Shown here: in pieces, positions 51,894 through 60,065 of the stretch | How positions within the stretch are numbered: position 1 is the stretch's first letter | Layout: each line of letters opens with the position of its first letter | Source: a bacterium | GTDB lineage: Bacteria; Hinthialibacterota; Hinthialibacteria; OLB16 | Assembly: GCA_022072055.1 (NCBI GenBank) | Contig: JAJVIK010000002.1 | Coordinates: 107,615-171,614, forward strand | DNA: 64,000 bases | Reading direction: 5' to 3' | The notes under the pieces: model-generated | The model's input: the letters and a program-made list of their open reading frames with translations, nothing else | The model's database searches: none | Told to the model about the DNA's origin: nothing | Program-made: the position numbers and the translations under genes

Positions 51894-54842
51894 TCAGCGC
51901 CGCTTGGCAGTCTTCTTGGTCGCCTTCTTGGCGCTCGCGCGCTTGGGGGCCTTCTTGAGAACGGCCTTCCGCTTCGGCGCGACCTTTTTGGCGGCCTTGG
52001 CTCGTGGCGCGGCGACTCTCTTGGCGGCCTTCTTCACCGGCGCGGGCTTGGCCGTCCGCTTGGCTTTGACCGCCGCCTTCTTGGGCGCGGCCTTCCTCGG
52101 CGCGGGCTTTGCCTGAGTCTTCGGAGTGGAGGTGATCGCCGCCTGCGCCGCCGCGAAACGCGCAATCGGCACTCGGAAAGGCGAGCAGCTTACATAGTTC
52201 AACCCGGCCTCGTGGCAGAACCGAACCGAGGCCGGATCGCCGCCGTGCTCCCCGCAGATGCCGACCTTGAGGTCCGGACGGGTCGCGCGCCCGCGTTCAA
52301 TGCTGATCTTGATCAGCTCCCCGACCGCCTCAATGTCAATCGAGGCGAAGGGATCCTCGGGCAGGAGTTTCTTCTCCAGGTAATCCCCCAGGAACCCGCC
52401 AATGTCATCCCGGGAGAACCCGAACGACATCTGAGTCAGGTCGTTCGTCCCAAAGGAGAAGAACTCGGCCACCTCGGCCATTCGGTTCGAGGTCAACGCG
52501 GCGCGCGGAATCTCGATCATGGTGCCATAGAGGTAGGGGATCTTCGAAAGGCCGAGTTTGGCGCAGGCCTCGGAGTGGACACGCTCCACGATGGCCTTCT
52601 GGTGGTCGAGCTCCTTGGAGGTGCAGGTGACCGGAATCATGATTTCGGGCAGGGCCTTGACCCCCACTTTGAGGAGCTCGCCCGCGGCCTCCAAGATCGC
52701 GCGAACCTGCATCGCGGTCACCTCGGGGTAAGTGACGCCGAGGCGCACTCCGCGGTGCCCCATCATCGGGTTGTTCTCGTGCAGACCCTCGGCGCGACGC
52801 TCCAGCGCGGCCAAATCGATATGGAGAGAGGCGGCCAGCTCCTCCAAACGCTCCCTCGATTTCGGCACAAACTCGTGCAAGGGCGGATCAAGCAACCGGA
52901 TGGTGACCGGATAGCCGCCCATCACCGCGAGGGTCTTCTTGATGTCATCCTTCATGTGCGGGAAGAGCTCATCAAGCGCCTCGGTCCGCTCCGCCAGCGT
53001 GGCGGACATGATCATCTTCCGCAGCAGGAACAGGGCGTCATCCGACCCCTCGCCATAGAACATGTGCTCGATGCGGAAAAGCCCGATCCCTTGGGCGCCG
53101 AACTTGAGCGCGCGCGCGGCATCCTCAGGCGTGTCGGCGTTGGTGCGGATGCCGATCTTGCGGAAGCTGTCCGACCACTCCATCAGTTTCATGTAGTGCT
53201 CGTTGTGTTCCAGGTCCGGCTCCACCAGAGCGATGTCGTGGTCAAAGACCCGCCCGGAGGTTCCGTTCAAGGAGAAGACATCCCCTTGGCGGTAGGTCTT
53301 GTCCCCGATGGTGAGAGTCCTCGACCCCATGTCAATGCGCAGCGCGGAGCAGCCGACAATGCAGCACTTCCCCCAACCACGCGCGACCAGGGCGGCGTGC
53401 GAGGTCATTCCGCCCTTGGAGGTCAGAATCCCCTGGGCGACATGCATGCCGTGGACATCCTCCGGCGAGGTCTCGTTGCGAACCAGGAGCACCTTGCGTC
53501 CGGATTTCGCGAGCTCGGCGGCCTCATCCGCCGTGAACACAATCTCTCCCACCGCTCCCCCGGGGCCCGCCGGCAGTCCCTTGGCCACCGGATGGGTGGC
53601 GCGCTCCACCTTCGGATCGAGCATCGGCAGGAGCAATTCGAGCAGCTGCTCGGGCTTAACCCGCATCAGCGCGATCTTGCGGTCGATCAGTCCTTCCTGG
53701 GCCATTTCCACCGCCATGCGAGCGGCCGCCGCGCCGGTGCGCTTTCCGGTGCGGGTCTGGAGCATCCACAGCGTTCCACGCTCCACCGTGAACTCAATGT
53801 CCTGCATGTCCTTGTAGTGTTTCTCGAGCTTGAGACGGATCGAATTGAGCTGCTCATAGGCGCTGGGGGTGACCTCGGCCAGAGTCTTCTGAGTGCTGTT
53901 GGCGTCATTCTTGGATTCATCGTTGATCGGCGAGGGGGTCCGCGTCCCCGCCACCACATCCTCGCCCTGCGCGTTGGTCAGGAACTCGCCGTAGAAATGG
54001 TTCTCGCCGGTGGCCGGATTGCGGGTGAAGGCCACCCCCGTGCAGCAGTCCTCTCCCATGTTCCCGAAGACCATCGCCTGCACATTGACCGCGGTTCCCC
54101 ATTCCTCCGGGATCTTCTCGATGCGGCGATACTCCACCGCGCGGCGGCCCATCCAGGAGGCGAACACCGCGCCGATTCCGCCCCAGAGTTGCTCCATCGG
54201 ATCATCCGGGAAAGGCTTCCCGAGAACTTCCAGCACGGTCTCCTTGAACCTCGCGGCCAGCTCCCTCCAATCCTCGGCGGACAAATCCGTGTCGAGGGTC
54301 ACTCCCTTGGCGTGTTTGCGCTCATCAATCAAATGCTCCAGGCGGGGGCGAATGCCGTGGCCATCCTTCGGCTCCACGCCAGCCGCCTTTTCCATGACCA
54401 CATCCGAATACATCATGATCAAACGGCGGTACGAGTCGTACACAAAGCGGGCATCCCCGGACTCTTCGATCAGGCCGGGAAGGGTGGTTTCCGTCAGGCC
54501 CACGTTGAGCACGGTTTCCATCATGCCGGGCATCGAAAGGCGCGCTCCGGAGCGGACCGAAACAAGTAGAGGACGGCGCGGGTCGCCGAACTTCCGGCCC
54601 ATGATCTTCTCGACCCGCTCCAGCGCGGAGCGGACCTGGCCCTCCAGCTCCTTGGGATAGCGCCGCCCGTGCTTGTAGTAGTGTGTGCACACCTCGGTGG
54701 TGACCGTGAATCCCGGCGGCACCGGAATCCCGATCCCGCTCATCTCCGCCAGGTTGGCGCCCTTGCCTCCCAAGAGGTTCTTCATGCTTTCATCGCCGTC
54801 GGCCTTTCCGCCGCCGAAACTGTAGACATACTTCGCGGGCAT
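51894..54842 (-). CDS. ppdK: Pyruvate phosphate dikinase with a histone-H1-like C-terminal tail
   Basis: The protein has 982 residues; PPDK usually ends near 880-910. The N-terminal ATP-grasp domain has GGKGANLAEMSGIG and RSGARLSMPGMMETVLN. The phosphohistidine motif GGMTSHAALVARG lies near residue 480. The C-terminal PEP-binding domain has FFSFGTNDLTQM and GICGEHGGDP. From about residue 900 to the end the chain is Lys/Ala/Pro/Arg-rich with KKAA- and RAKAAK-type units. ATG 54842 is chosen for AGGAGG six bases upstream; longer frames from 54980 are implausible. The enzyme interconverts pyruvate and PEP. The tail is unusual and is treated in the findings. Confidence 0.96.
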   Translation of the reverse strand: MPAKYVYSFGGGKADGDESMKNLLGGKGANLAEMSGIGIPVPPGFTVTTEVCTHYYKHGRRYPKELEGQVRSALERVEKIMGRKFGDPRRPLLVSVRSGARLSMPGMMETVLNVGLTETTLPGLIEESGDARFVYDSYRRLIMMYSDVVMEKAAGVEPKDGHGIRPRLEHLIDERKHAKGVTLDTDLSAEDWRELAARFKETVLEVLGKPFPDDPMEQLWGGIGAVFASWMGRRAVEYRRIEKIPEEWGTAVNVQAMVFGNMGEDCCTGVAFTRNPATGENHFYGEFLTNAQGEDVVAGTRTPSPINDESKNDANSTQKTLAEVTPSAYEQLNSIRLKLEKHYKDMQDIEFTVERGTLWMLQTRTGKRTGAAAARMAVEMAQEGLIDRKIALMRVKPEQLLELLLPMLDPKVERATHPVAKGLPAGPGGAVGEIVFTADEAAELAKSGRKVLLVRNETSPEDVHGMHVAQGILTSKGGMTSHAALVARGWGKCCIVGCSALRIDMGSRTLTIGDKTYRQGDVFSLNGTSGRVFDHDIALVEPDLEHNEHYMKLMEWSDSFRKIGIRTNADTPEDAARALKFGAQGIGLFRIEHMFYGEGSDDALFLLRKMIMSATLAERTEALDELFPHMKDDIKKTLAVMGGYPVTIRLLDPPLHEFVPKSRERLEELAASLHIDLAALERRAEGLHENNPMMGHRGVRLGVTYPEVTAMQVRAILEAAGELLKVGVKALPEIMIPVTCTSKELDHQKAIVERVHSEACAKLGLSKIPYLYGTMIEIPRAALTSNRMAEVAEFFSFGTNDLTQMSFGFSRDDIGGFLGDYLEKKLLPEDPFASIDIEAVGELIKISIERGRATRPDLKVGICGEHGGDPASVRFCHEAGLNYVSCSPFRVPIARFAAAQAAITSTPKTQAKPAPRKAAPKKAAVKAKRTAKPAPVKKAAKRVAAPRAKAAKKVAPKRKAVLKKAPKRASAKKATKKTAKRR

Positions 54843-54951
54843 CAGTTTCCTCCTCATCGCTTGCGTGATGGTCCGAAGAAAGAAGGGAAGGGGCGTGCGC
54901 GAGGCGGCGCGATCCTCCCTCAAGAAGTCCCAAACGCGCAGTGAAGGGGTG

Positions 54952-54980
54952 ATTCTACCGGACACAAGGGTTCCAAACAA
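54952..54980 (-). promoter_or_regulatory. Candidate ppdK promoter
   Basis: On the minus strand, TTGTTT (54980-54975) and TAGAAT (54957-54952) are 17 bases apart. The -10 matches the consensus at five of six positions. A transcript would start about 100 bases before the ppdK ATG. Confidence 0.45.
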
Positions 54981-54998
54981 GAATCCGAACGCATGTAT

Positions 54999-55041
54999 AG
55001 CCGGGCTGGGAAAACACCGTCTCGGGATGACATGCCCGGCT
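54999..55041. other. Inverted repeat in the ppdK/yezD intergenic region
   Basis: AGCCGGGC at 54999-55006 pairs exactly with GCCCGGCT at 55034-55041, leaving a loop of 27 bases. It lies in the divergent region between ppdK and yezD, upstream of both assigned promoters. It could be a regulator-binding region or a small RNA structure. I found no further support. Confidence 0.35.
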
Positions 55042-55137
55042 CACCATGTGGGGATTCCCTCGGATTGTGAACAGGTTGAGAATGCTTGGGTTAGGGTTGG
55101 TTTCCACGGTTTGCTGTGAATTGGGGGCATTCACCGC

Positions 55138-55167
55138 TTGACAATCGCGGATCGGGTCCGGTATATT
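55138..55167 (+). promoter_or_regulatory. Promoter of the sulfate operon
   Basis: TTGACA at 55138-55143 (six of six) and TATATT at 55162-55167 (five of six), spaced by 18 bases. This is the best promoter in the window. The start near 55174 leaves a 5' leader of roughly 138 bases before yezD. The first copy of a direct repeat overlaps the -10. Confidence 0.7.
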
Positions 55168-55189
55168 CCCTATACAATTGATGGATTAA
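55166..55189. promoter_or_regulatory. Direct repeat copy 1, candidate operator
   Basis: TTCCCTATACAATTGATGGA and the following TTAA match 55278-55301 at 21 of 24 bases. This copy overlaps the -10 and the presumed transcription start. Its CCCTAT also pairs with ATAGGG at 55189-55194. A repressor site is the simplest reading; the regulator is unknown. Confidence 0.5.
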
Positions 55190-55195
55190 TAGGGG

Positions 55196-55249
55196 ATTGA
55201 CGGGAACAGAAAACACGGTGGCATCTTGGACCACAGAAGGTGTGTCAAT
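55196..55249 (+). ncRNA. Candidate structured leader RNA (riboswitch-like, unassigned)
   Basis: Three nested perfect pairings occur in the leader. P1 is ATTGAC 55196-55201 with GTCAAT 55244-55249. P2 is ACAC 55213-55216 with GTGT 55240-55243. P3 is GTGG 55218-55221 with CCAC 55231-55234. The 3' strands of P1 and P2 are contiguous and an 11-base purine-rich internal loop separates their 5' strands. It does not match a riboswitch class that I can recall. The pairings are visible; a ligand-binding role is inference, and short stems arise by chance. Confidence 0.35.
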
Positions 55250-55277
55250 GATGGAGTGGGAGTTTCGTTCCGCGCAT

Positions 55278-55301
55278 TTCCCTATTCAAACGATGGATTA
55301 A
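55278..55301. promoter_or_regulatory. Direct repeat copy 2, candidate operator
   Basis: TTCCCTATTCAAACGATGGA followed by TTAA, 112 bases downstream of copy 1 and ending 10 bases before the yezD ATG. Bound protein here could act as a roadblock or compete with ribosome access. No promoter of its own is evident. Confidence 0.45.
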
Positions 55302-55311
55302 AGAGAGTGAT

Positions 55312-55503
55312 ATGTCTGAGGATCAGCGCCGCCGAGGATTACTTGCGGATTCGGGTCCCAGCCGCACGGAGAAGGAGATCCTGAATTCGCTCAGGGGAAT
55401 CCGCTTCGGTTCGGTCGAAGTTGTCATCCACGATTCGCGCGTGGTTCAGATCGAGCGGAAGGAGAAGTTCCGGTTCGACACAGCGCCCGAAAGGCACAAG
55501 TGA
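55312..55503 (+). CDS. yezD: YezD-like small protein (DUF2292)
   Basis: The protein has 63 residues. The central part ILNSLRGIRFGSVEVVIHDS with VVQIERKEKFRF is the DUF2292 signature. Members are often found with sulfate and cysteine assimilation genes, which agrees with the downstream porin, sbp and cysTWA. The biochemical role is not established. ATG 55312 follows the direct repeat; the ribosome-binding region is AAAGAGAG. It is the first gene of the operon. Confidence 0.9.
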   Translation: MSEDQRRRGLLADSGPSRTEKEILNSLRGIRFGSVEVVIHDSRVVQIERKEKFRFDTAPERHK

Positions 55504-55568
55504 AAATGTGAAACCTGGGCCGACCAGACCGCTGGAGGCTCTTATTGAACCCATTGGGAGGAATGGCA

Positions 55569-57110
55569 ATGAGAGTCATCCGGTTGTTGGCCTTCATCAT
55601 GGTCGTGGGGAACGGTTGGGTCCAAGCCGAACAGGGCGTTGGACCGGCTTGGCCCCTGGAAGCGAAGGAGAGCGAGTTGTCACCAGTCGTCGCGAAAGAT
55701 CCGGTTTCGCTGCCCGAGCCGGCGCCACCTGTCTCCCCTAAACAGGAAGTGGAGTTTGCCTGCGAGGGGCCGAATTTCGGAGGAGAAGGCAAGTCGGGAA
55801 AGAGGGCAGAGGCGAAGAAGAAGGACGAAAAGAAGCAGGAAGACAGCCCGGTCGACTTCTCCGGCCACTATCGCCTGCGCTGGGAAAGCCAACAGAACTT
55901 CGACCTGGTGTACAGTCGAGATCACCTCGCTCCCCAGGGACAGGACAACGATGACAACTTCCTTCTGAGTCAACTTCGCCTCAACCTGGATCTCAAACCG
56001 ACCAAGCATTTCCATGCGCATTTCACGTTTCAGGACGCACGGGAGACCGGCTCGCATCAGATTGACCATGACGCTCTGGACCGTGCGTTTCAAAACTCGA
56101 TTCAGAACAAGGCAGACCTCTATGAGGCGTGGATCAAGCTTCGCCTTTACGACGCCCCGGTCTGGCTCCAAGTCGGACGCCAGGAGCTCATCTATGGGGA
56201 TAGAAGGCTGCTCGGGAACAGCCGTTTTCGGAACACGGGGAGAAACTTCGACGCCCTCCGACTGATCTTTGAACAGGATGATGTCAAGCTGGATCTCTTC
56301 GCGGCCAACCGCGTGCGAGTGGATTCCAACGCATGGGATCGGGCGGATCACAATGACAATTTCCTGGGGGCCTACGCCACGGTCAAGAACCTCCCGCATG
56401 GCGTTCAGGACCTGTACCTCTTGTATCGGGATAATGATCAAACCCACCGTGAGGAGTACTCCCTGGGAACGCGTATCGTGGGCGATGAAGGCCCCTGGGA
56501 TTGGAATCTCGAAGGGGTCTATCAATGGGGAAGCTCCGTGGACACGGTAAGACCGTTCGTCAGCAGCACAGAAATACTGGACCACCAAGCTTGGGCCGTG
56601 CATGCCGAGCTGGGTTACATCTGCAAGGACCATCCGCTGATGCCGCGCCTGGCTCTTGAGTATGACTTCGCCTCGGGGGACAAAGACCCGTTCGACGGCG
56701 AGAACAATACATTTGACCAGCTCTATCCGAATAACCACACCCCTTTCGGGATCATGGATTTCGTGGGGTGGAAGAACATCCAGATCCTCGCACCCAAGCT
56801 TGCCTGGCAACAGTCCAAGAAGTTGAGAATGGGGGCTGACTGGTTCCTCTTCTGGCAGCCGGAGGAGAGTAATGACGCATGGTATGACTCCGGCGGACAT
56901 CAGTTCCGCAACGCCCGAGGCGCTTCAGCGGAGCACTTCTTGGGACACGAATTGAACATCTATGGGGTCTATGAGGTGAACGATGACTTCGAGGTCGAAG
57001 CGGGATACGGCCACTTTTTCGCGGGCGGCTTGGCCGCCGACACCGCTCCCCTTGGAGGAGGCGCGGATGATGCGGATTTCGCTTATATCCAAACGACCTG
57101 GAAGTTCTAG
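55569..57110 (+). CDS. Outer-membrane porin of the alginate-export (AlgE-like) family
   Basis: The protein has 513 residues. A signal peptide (MRVIRLLAFIMVVGNGWVQA) is followed by a Lys/Glu-rich linker of ~80 residues and a beta-rich barrel. DFSGHYRLRWESQ opens the barrel and VGRQELIYGDRRLLGNSRF and NTGRNFDALRL match the alginate-export domain. The last residue is Phe in TTWKF, as expected for BAM recognition. ATG 55569 has GGGAGGA seven bases upstream; the frame from 55545 uses a TTG. In this operon it most likely carries sulfate or a sulfur compound across the outer membrane, an inference from position. Confidence 0.9.
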   Translation: MRVIRLLAFIMVVGNGWVQAEQGVGPAWPLEAKESELSPVVAKDPVSLPEPAPPVSPKQEVEFACEGPNFGGEGKSGKRAEAKKKDEKKQEDSPVDFSGHYRLRWESQQNFDLVYSRDHLAPQGQDNDDNFLLSQLRLNLDLKPTKHFHAHFTFQDARETGSHQIDHDALDRAFQNSIQNKADLYEAWIKLRLYDAPVWLQVGRQELIYGDRRLLGNSRFRNTGRNFDALRLIFEQDDVKLDLFAANRVRVDSNAWDRADHNDNFLGAYATVKNLPHGVQDLYLLYRDNDQTHREEYSLGTRIVGDEGPWDWNLEGVYQWGSSVDTVRPFVSSTEILDHQAWAVHAELGYICKDHPLMPRLALEYDFASGDKDPFDGENNTFDQLYPNNHTPFGIMDFVGWKNIQILAPKLAWQQSKKLRMGADWFLFWQPEESNDAWYDSGGHQFRNARGASAEHFLGHELNIYGVYEVNDDFEVEAGYGHFFAGGLAADTAPLGGGADDADFAYIQTTWKF

Positions 57111-57175
57111 CGCCTTCCCAAGGAGCCCGGTTCCGCATGACCGATGTAGAGCCGACATGAGTGGATCGCACGCTT

Positions 57176-57246
57176 GCGCGGGGGGCCGCCCCCGCGCGGA
57201 ACCTGGCCGCGGAGTTGCGCTCCGCATGGGTGAGAGTGTCTCACCC
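57176..57246 (+). other. Three consecutive perfect hairpins between porin and sbp
   Basis: Hairpin 1 is GCGCGGGGG 57176-57184 with CCCCCGCGC 57189-57197 and a GCCG loop. Hairpin 2 is GCGGAG 57209-57214 with CTCCGC 57220-57225. Hairpin 3 is GGGTGAGA 57228-57235 with TCTCACCC 57239-57246 and a GTG loop. They fill most of the 161-base gap ahead of the sbp ribosome-binding site. They may stabilise or process the mRNA so that sbp is made in larger amounts than the porin. Confidence 0.6.
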
Positions 57247-57271
57247 CGATGAGAGTGAAGGAGAAACCAAA

Positions 57272-58294
57272 ATGAAAACCAACTTGATCAAGAACATACT
57301 AGCAGTCGCCGTCGCGGCGAGCCTATCGATTTCCGGGCTTGCCAAGGAGATCAAGCTCCTAAACGCGTCCTACGACCCCACGCGCGAGTTCTACAAGGAC
57401 TTCAATGCCGCCTTCGCCAAGTTCTGGAAGGACAAGACCGGCGATGAGGTCAGCGTGGAGCAGTCCCATGGCGGCTCCGGAAAGCAGGCTCGCGCGGTGA
57501 TCGATGGGCTGGAGGCCGATGTGGTCACCCTGGCGCTGGCTTATGACATCGATGAGATCCACGAGCGCGGCGGATTGCTCCCGGCGGACTGGCAGTCGCG
57601 GCTCCCCGACAACAGCGCGCCCTACACCTCGACCATCGTGTTCCTGGTGCGCAAGGGCAATCCCAAGGGAATCAAGGATTGGGATGACCTGGTTAAGCCG
57701 GGGATTCAAGTCATCACCCCCAACCCGAAAACCTCGGGCGGAGCGCGCTGGAATTATCTGGCCGCGTGGGGCTTCGCTCTCAGGAAGCATGGCAACGATG
57801 AGGCCAAAGCCCGGGAGTTTGTCGGTCAACTCTTCGGCAACGTTCCGGTCCTGGACTCCGGGGCGCGCGGCTCCACGACCACCTTTGTCCAGCGGGGCAT
57901 CGGCGATGTGCTGCTGGCCTGGGAGAACGAAGCCTTCCTCGCGCTTCAGGAACTCGGTCCGGGCAAGGTCGAGATCGTCGCCCCCTCGGTCAGCATCTTG
58001 GCCGAGCCAACCGTGGCCGTTGTGGATTCGGTGGTGGACAAACGCGGCACTCGCGAGGTGGCGGAGGCCTATCTCAGGCGCCTGTATTCCGAGGAGGGAC
58101 AGGAGCTTGCCGCCAAGCACTTCTACCGCCCGCGCCTTGAATCGCTCGCCAAGACGGTCGTGGATCGTTTCCCCACCATCGATCTGTTCACCCTGGACCA
58201 GGTCTTCGGGAGCTGGAAACAGGCTCAAGAGGCGCATTTCAAGGATGGGGGCCTTTTCGACCAGATCTATGAAAAGAAGACCGTCAAGAAGTGA
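57272..58294 (+). CDS. sbp: Sulfate-binding periplasmic protein
   Basis: The protein has 340 residues from ATG 57272, with GAAGGAG upstream. A signal peptide ([19 protein letters not shown]) ends near GLAKE. The mature protein starts with [19 protein letters not shown], the classic family sequence. [20 protein letters not shown] and ALAYDID follow, and [17 protein letters not shown] carries ligand-contact residues. It delivers sulfate (or thiosulfate) to CysTWA. The following gene begins 16 bases later. Confidence 0.96.
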   Translation: MKTNLIKNILAVAVAASLSISGLAKEIKLLNASYDPTREFYKDFNAAFAKFWKDKTGDEVSVEQSHGGSGKQARAVIDGLEADVVTLALAYDIDEIHERGGLLPADWQSRLPDNSAPYTSTIVFLVRKGNPKGIKDWDDLVKPGIQVITPNPKTSGGARWNYLAAWGFALRKHGNDEAKAREFVGQLFGNVPVLDSGARGSTTTFVQRGIGDVLLAWENEAFLALQELGPGKVEIVAPSVSILAEPTVAVVDSVVDKRGTREVAEAYLRRLYSEEGQELAAKHFYRPRLESLAKTVVDRFPTIDLFTLDQVFGSWKQAQEAHFKDGGLFDQIYEKKTVKK

Positions 58295-58310
58295 GAGATA
58301 AGGAAACCTG

Positions 58311-59141
58311 ATGGCCGTCAAGAAGCATACTGTCCTCCCCGGATTCGGTCTCGCGCTGGGATGCACCGTGCTCTACCTGAGCCTCTTGGTGCTGATCCCG
58401 ATTGCGGGTCTGTTGCTCCGCGCCACCTCGCTGTCGTGGATGGAGTTCTGGGAGGTTGTGACCTCGGATCGGGTCTTGGCCTCTTTCCGGATCAGCTTTC
58501 TTGCCTCGCTGGCCGCCGCCGGGCTCAACGGAGTGTTGGGCCTGGTGGTGGCCTGGGTGTTGGTGCGCTATTCGTTCCCGCTCAAAGGGCTGGTGGATGG
58601 GCTGGTGGACTTGCCCTTCGCCTTGCCGACCGCCGTGGCGGGAATTTCACTGACCAATCTGTATTCGAACTCCGGTTGGATCGGCTCGCGCCTGGAGCCG
58701 CTCGGGATCCAGGTGGCCTACACCCCGCTCGGTATTGTGGTGGCGCTGACCTTCATCGGTTTGCCGTTTGTGGTCCGGACACTTCAGCCCGTGCTTGAGG
58801 ACCTGGACCCGGAGGTGGAGGAGGCGGCGGCCAGCCTGGGAGCGAATCGGTTTCAAGCGCTGCGCAGAGTGGTGATTCCGAGCATCCTCCCGGCGTTGCT
58901 CACCGGGGTGGCGCTGGCCTTCGCGCGCGCGTTCGGGGAGTACGGTTCCGTGGTGTTTATCTCGGGCAACCTCCCGATGCGGACCGAGATCGCGCCGCTA
59001 CTGATCATGACCAAACTGGAGCAGTATGACTACGCCGGGGCGACCGCCATCGCGGTGGTGATGCTCCTGGTTTCGTTCAGCGTCCTGCTGTTCATCAATC
59101 TTCTGACCTGGTGGGTGCGCCGCGGCGCGGCGCGGGCTTAG
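58311..59141 (+). CDS. cysT: Sulfate ABC transporter permease CysT
   Basis: The protein has 276 residues. Six hydrophobic segments and the EAA loop region (EEAAASLGANRFQALRRVVI) are present. FAFGEYGSVVFISGN-like residues (FARAFGEYGSVVFISGNLP) near the C-terminus are typical of CysT. It pairs with CysW in the inner membrane. AAGGAAA precedes the ATG, and cysW begins 18 bases later. Confidence 0.95.
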   Translation: MAVKKHTVLPGFGLALGCTVLYLSLLVLIPIAGLLLRATSLSWMEFWEVVTSDRVLASFRISFLASLAAAGLNGVLGLVVAWVLVRYSFPLKGLVDGLVDLPFALPTAVAGISLTNLYSNSGWIGSRLEPLGIQVAYTPLGIVVALTFIGLPFVVRTLQPVLEDLDPEVEEAAASLGANRFQALRRVVIPSILPALLTGVALAFARAFGEYGSVVFISGNLPMRTEIAPLLIMTKLEQYDYAGATAIAVVMLLVSFSVLLFINLLTWWVRRGAARA

Positions 59142-59159
59142 CAAGGGGGACTTGACCAA

Positions 59160-60053
59160 ATGGCGGGCGCCACCACCCTTTCCGTGCATTCCAGGCGACG
59201 GGCCAAGCCGCGGGTGATCACCGAGCCGGCCTGGCTTCGGCGGACATTGATACTGATCGCCTTGGCTTTCCTCGGACTTTTCCTGGTGCTCCCGCTCGTG
59301 GCGGTCTTCTCGCAGGCGCTTGAGAAGGGAATCGGCGTTTATTTCGCGGCGATCCGCGAGCCGGATGCCTTGGCCGCGATTCGCCTCACCCTCCTGATCG
59401 CGGCGATCGCGGTTCCGCTCAATGTGGCCTTCGGTCTCGCGGCCGCTTGGGCCATCGCGAAGTTCTCGTTCCCCGGCAAAAACCTGCTGATCACCCTGAT
59501 CGACCTCCCCTTTTCGGTCTCTCCGGTCATCTCGGGTCTGATCTTTGTGCTCCTGTTCGGTCTTCAGGGCTGGCTTGGGCCGTTTCTGCGGGAGCATGAC
59601 ATCAAGATCATCTTCGCGCTCCCGGGCATGGTCCTCGCCACCCTCTTCGTTACCTTCCCCTTTGTCGCGCGGGAACTGATCCCCTTGATGCAGGAGCAAG
59701 GAAGCGAGGAGGAAGAGGCCGCGCTGGTCTTGGGCTCCAGCGGGCTTCAGACCTTTTGGCGGGTGACCCTCCCCAACATCAAGTGGGGGCTGCTCTATGG
59801 CGTGATCCTCTGCAACGCCCGCGCGATGGGGGAATTCGGCGCGGTCTCGGTGGTCTCCGGGCACATTCGCGGGCGCACCAACACCATGCCGCTGCATGTG
59901 GAGATTCTATACAACGAATACAACTTCGCCGCCGCGTTCGCGGTGGCCTCGCTGCTGGCCCTGCTCGCGCTCGCCACCTTGGCGCTGAAGAAGATCGCCG
60001 AGGGGCGAGTGCACGGGGAACTGGCTGGCGACACGGATTCGACCGCCGCGTAA
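59160..60053 (+). CDS. cysW: Sulfate ABC transporter permease CysW
   Basis: The protein has 297 residues. The N-terminal ~25 residues are charged ([15 protein letters not shown]) before the first hydrophobic segment. The EAA-type loop reads [20 protein letters not shown]. The downstream [17 protein letters not shown] and [17 protein letters not shown] segments are the typical CysW C-terminal signature. It forms the heterodimeric membrane channel with CysT. cysA follows by 12 bases. Confidence 0.95.
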   Translation: MAGATTLSVHSRRRAKPRVITEPAWLRRTLILIALAFLGLFLVLPLVAVFSQALEKGIGVYFAAIREPDALAAIRLTLLIAAIAVPLNVAFGLAAAWAIAKFSFPGKNLLITLIDLPFSVSPVISGLIFVLLFGLQGWLGPFLREHDIKIIFALPGMVLATLFVTFPFVARELIPLMQEQGSEEEEAALVLGSSGLQTFWRVTLPNIKWGLLYGVILCNARAMGEFGAVSVVSGHIRGRTNTMPLHVEILYNEYNFAAAFAVASLLALLALATLALKKIAEGRVHGELAGDTDSTAA

Positions 60054-60065
60054 CGGAGATTCCCC

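Noticed and set aside
51723-54569. A 948-residue + strand open frame opposite ppdK
   Set aside because: It is antisense to the certain ppdK gene, and its Arg/Gly/His-rich sequence matches no fold.
55011-55137. SAM-type riboswitch ahead of yezD
   Set aside because: I searched for conserved SAM-I, SAM-II and SAM/SAH core strings and saw none; the structure at 55196-55249 is different.
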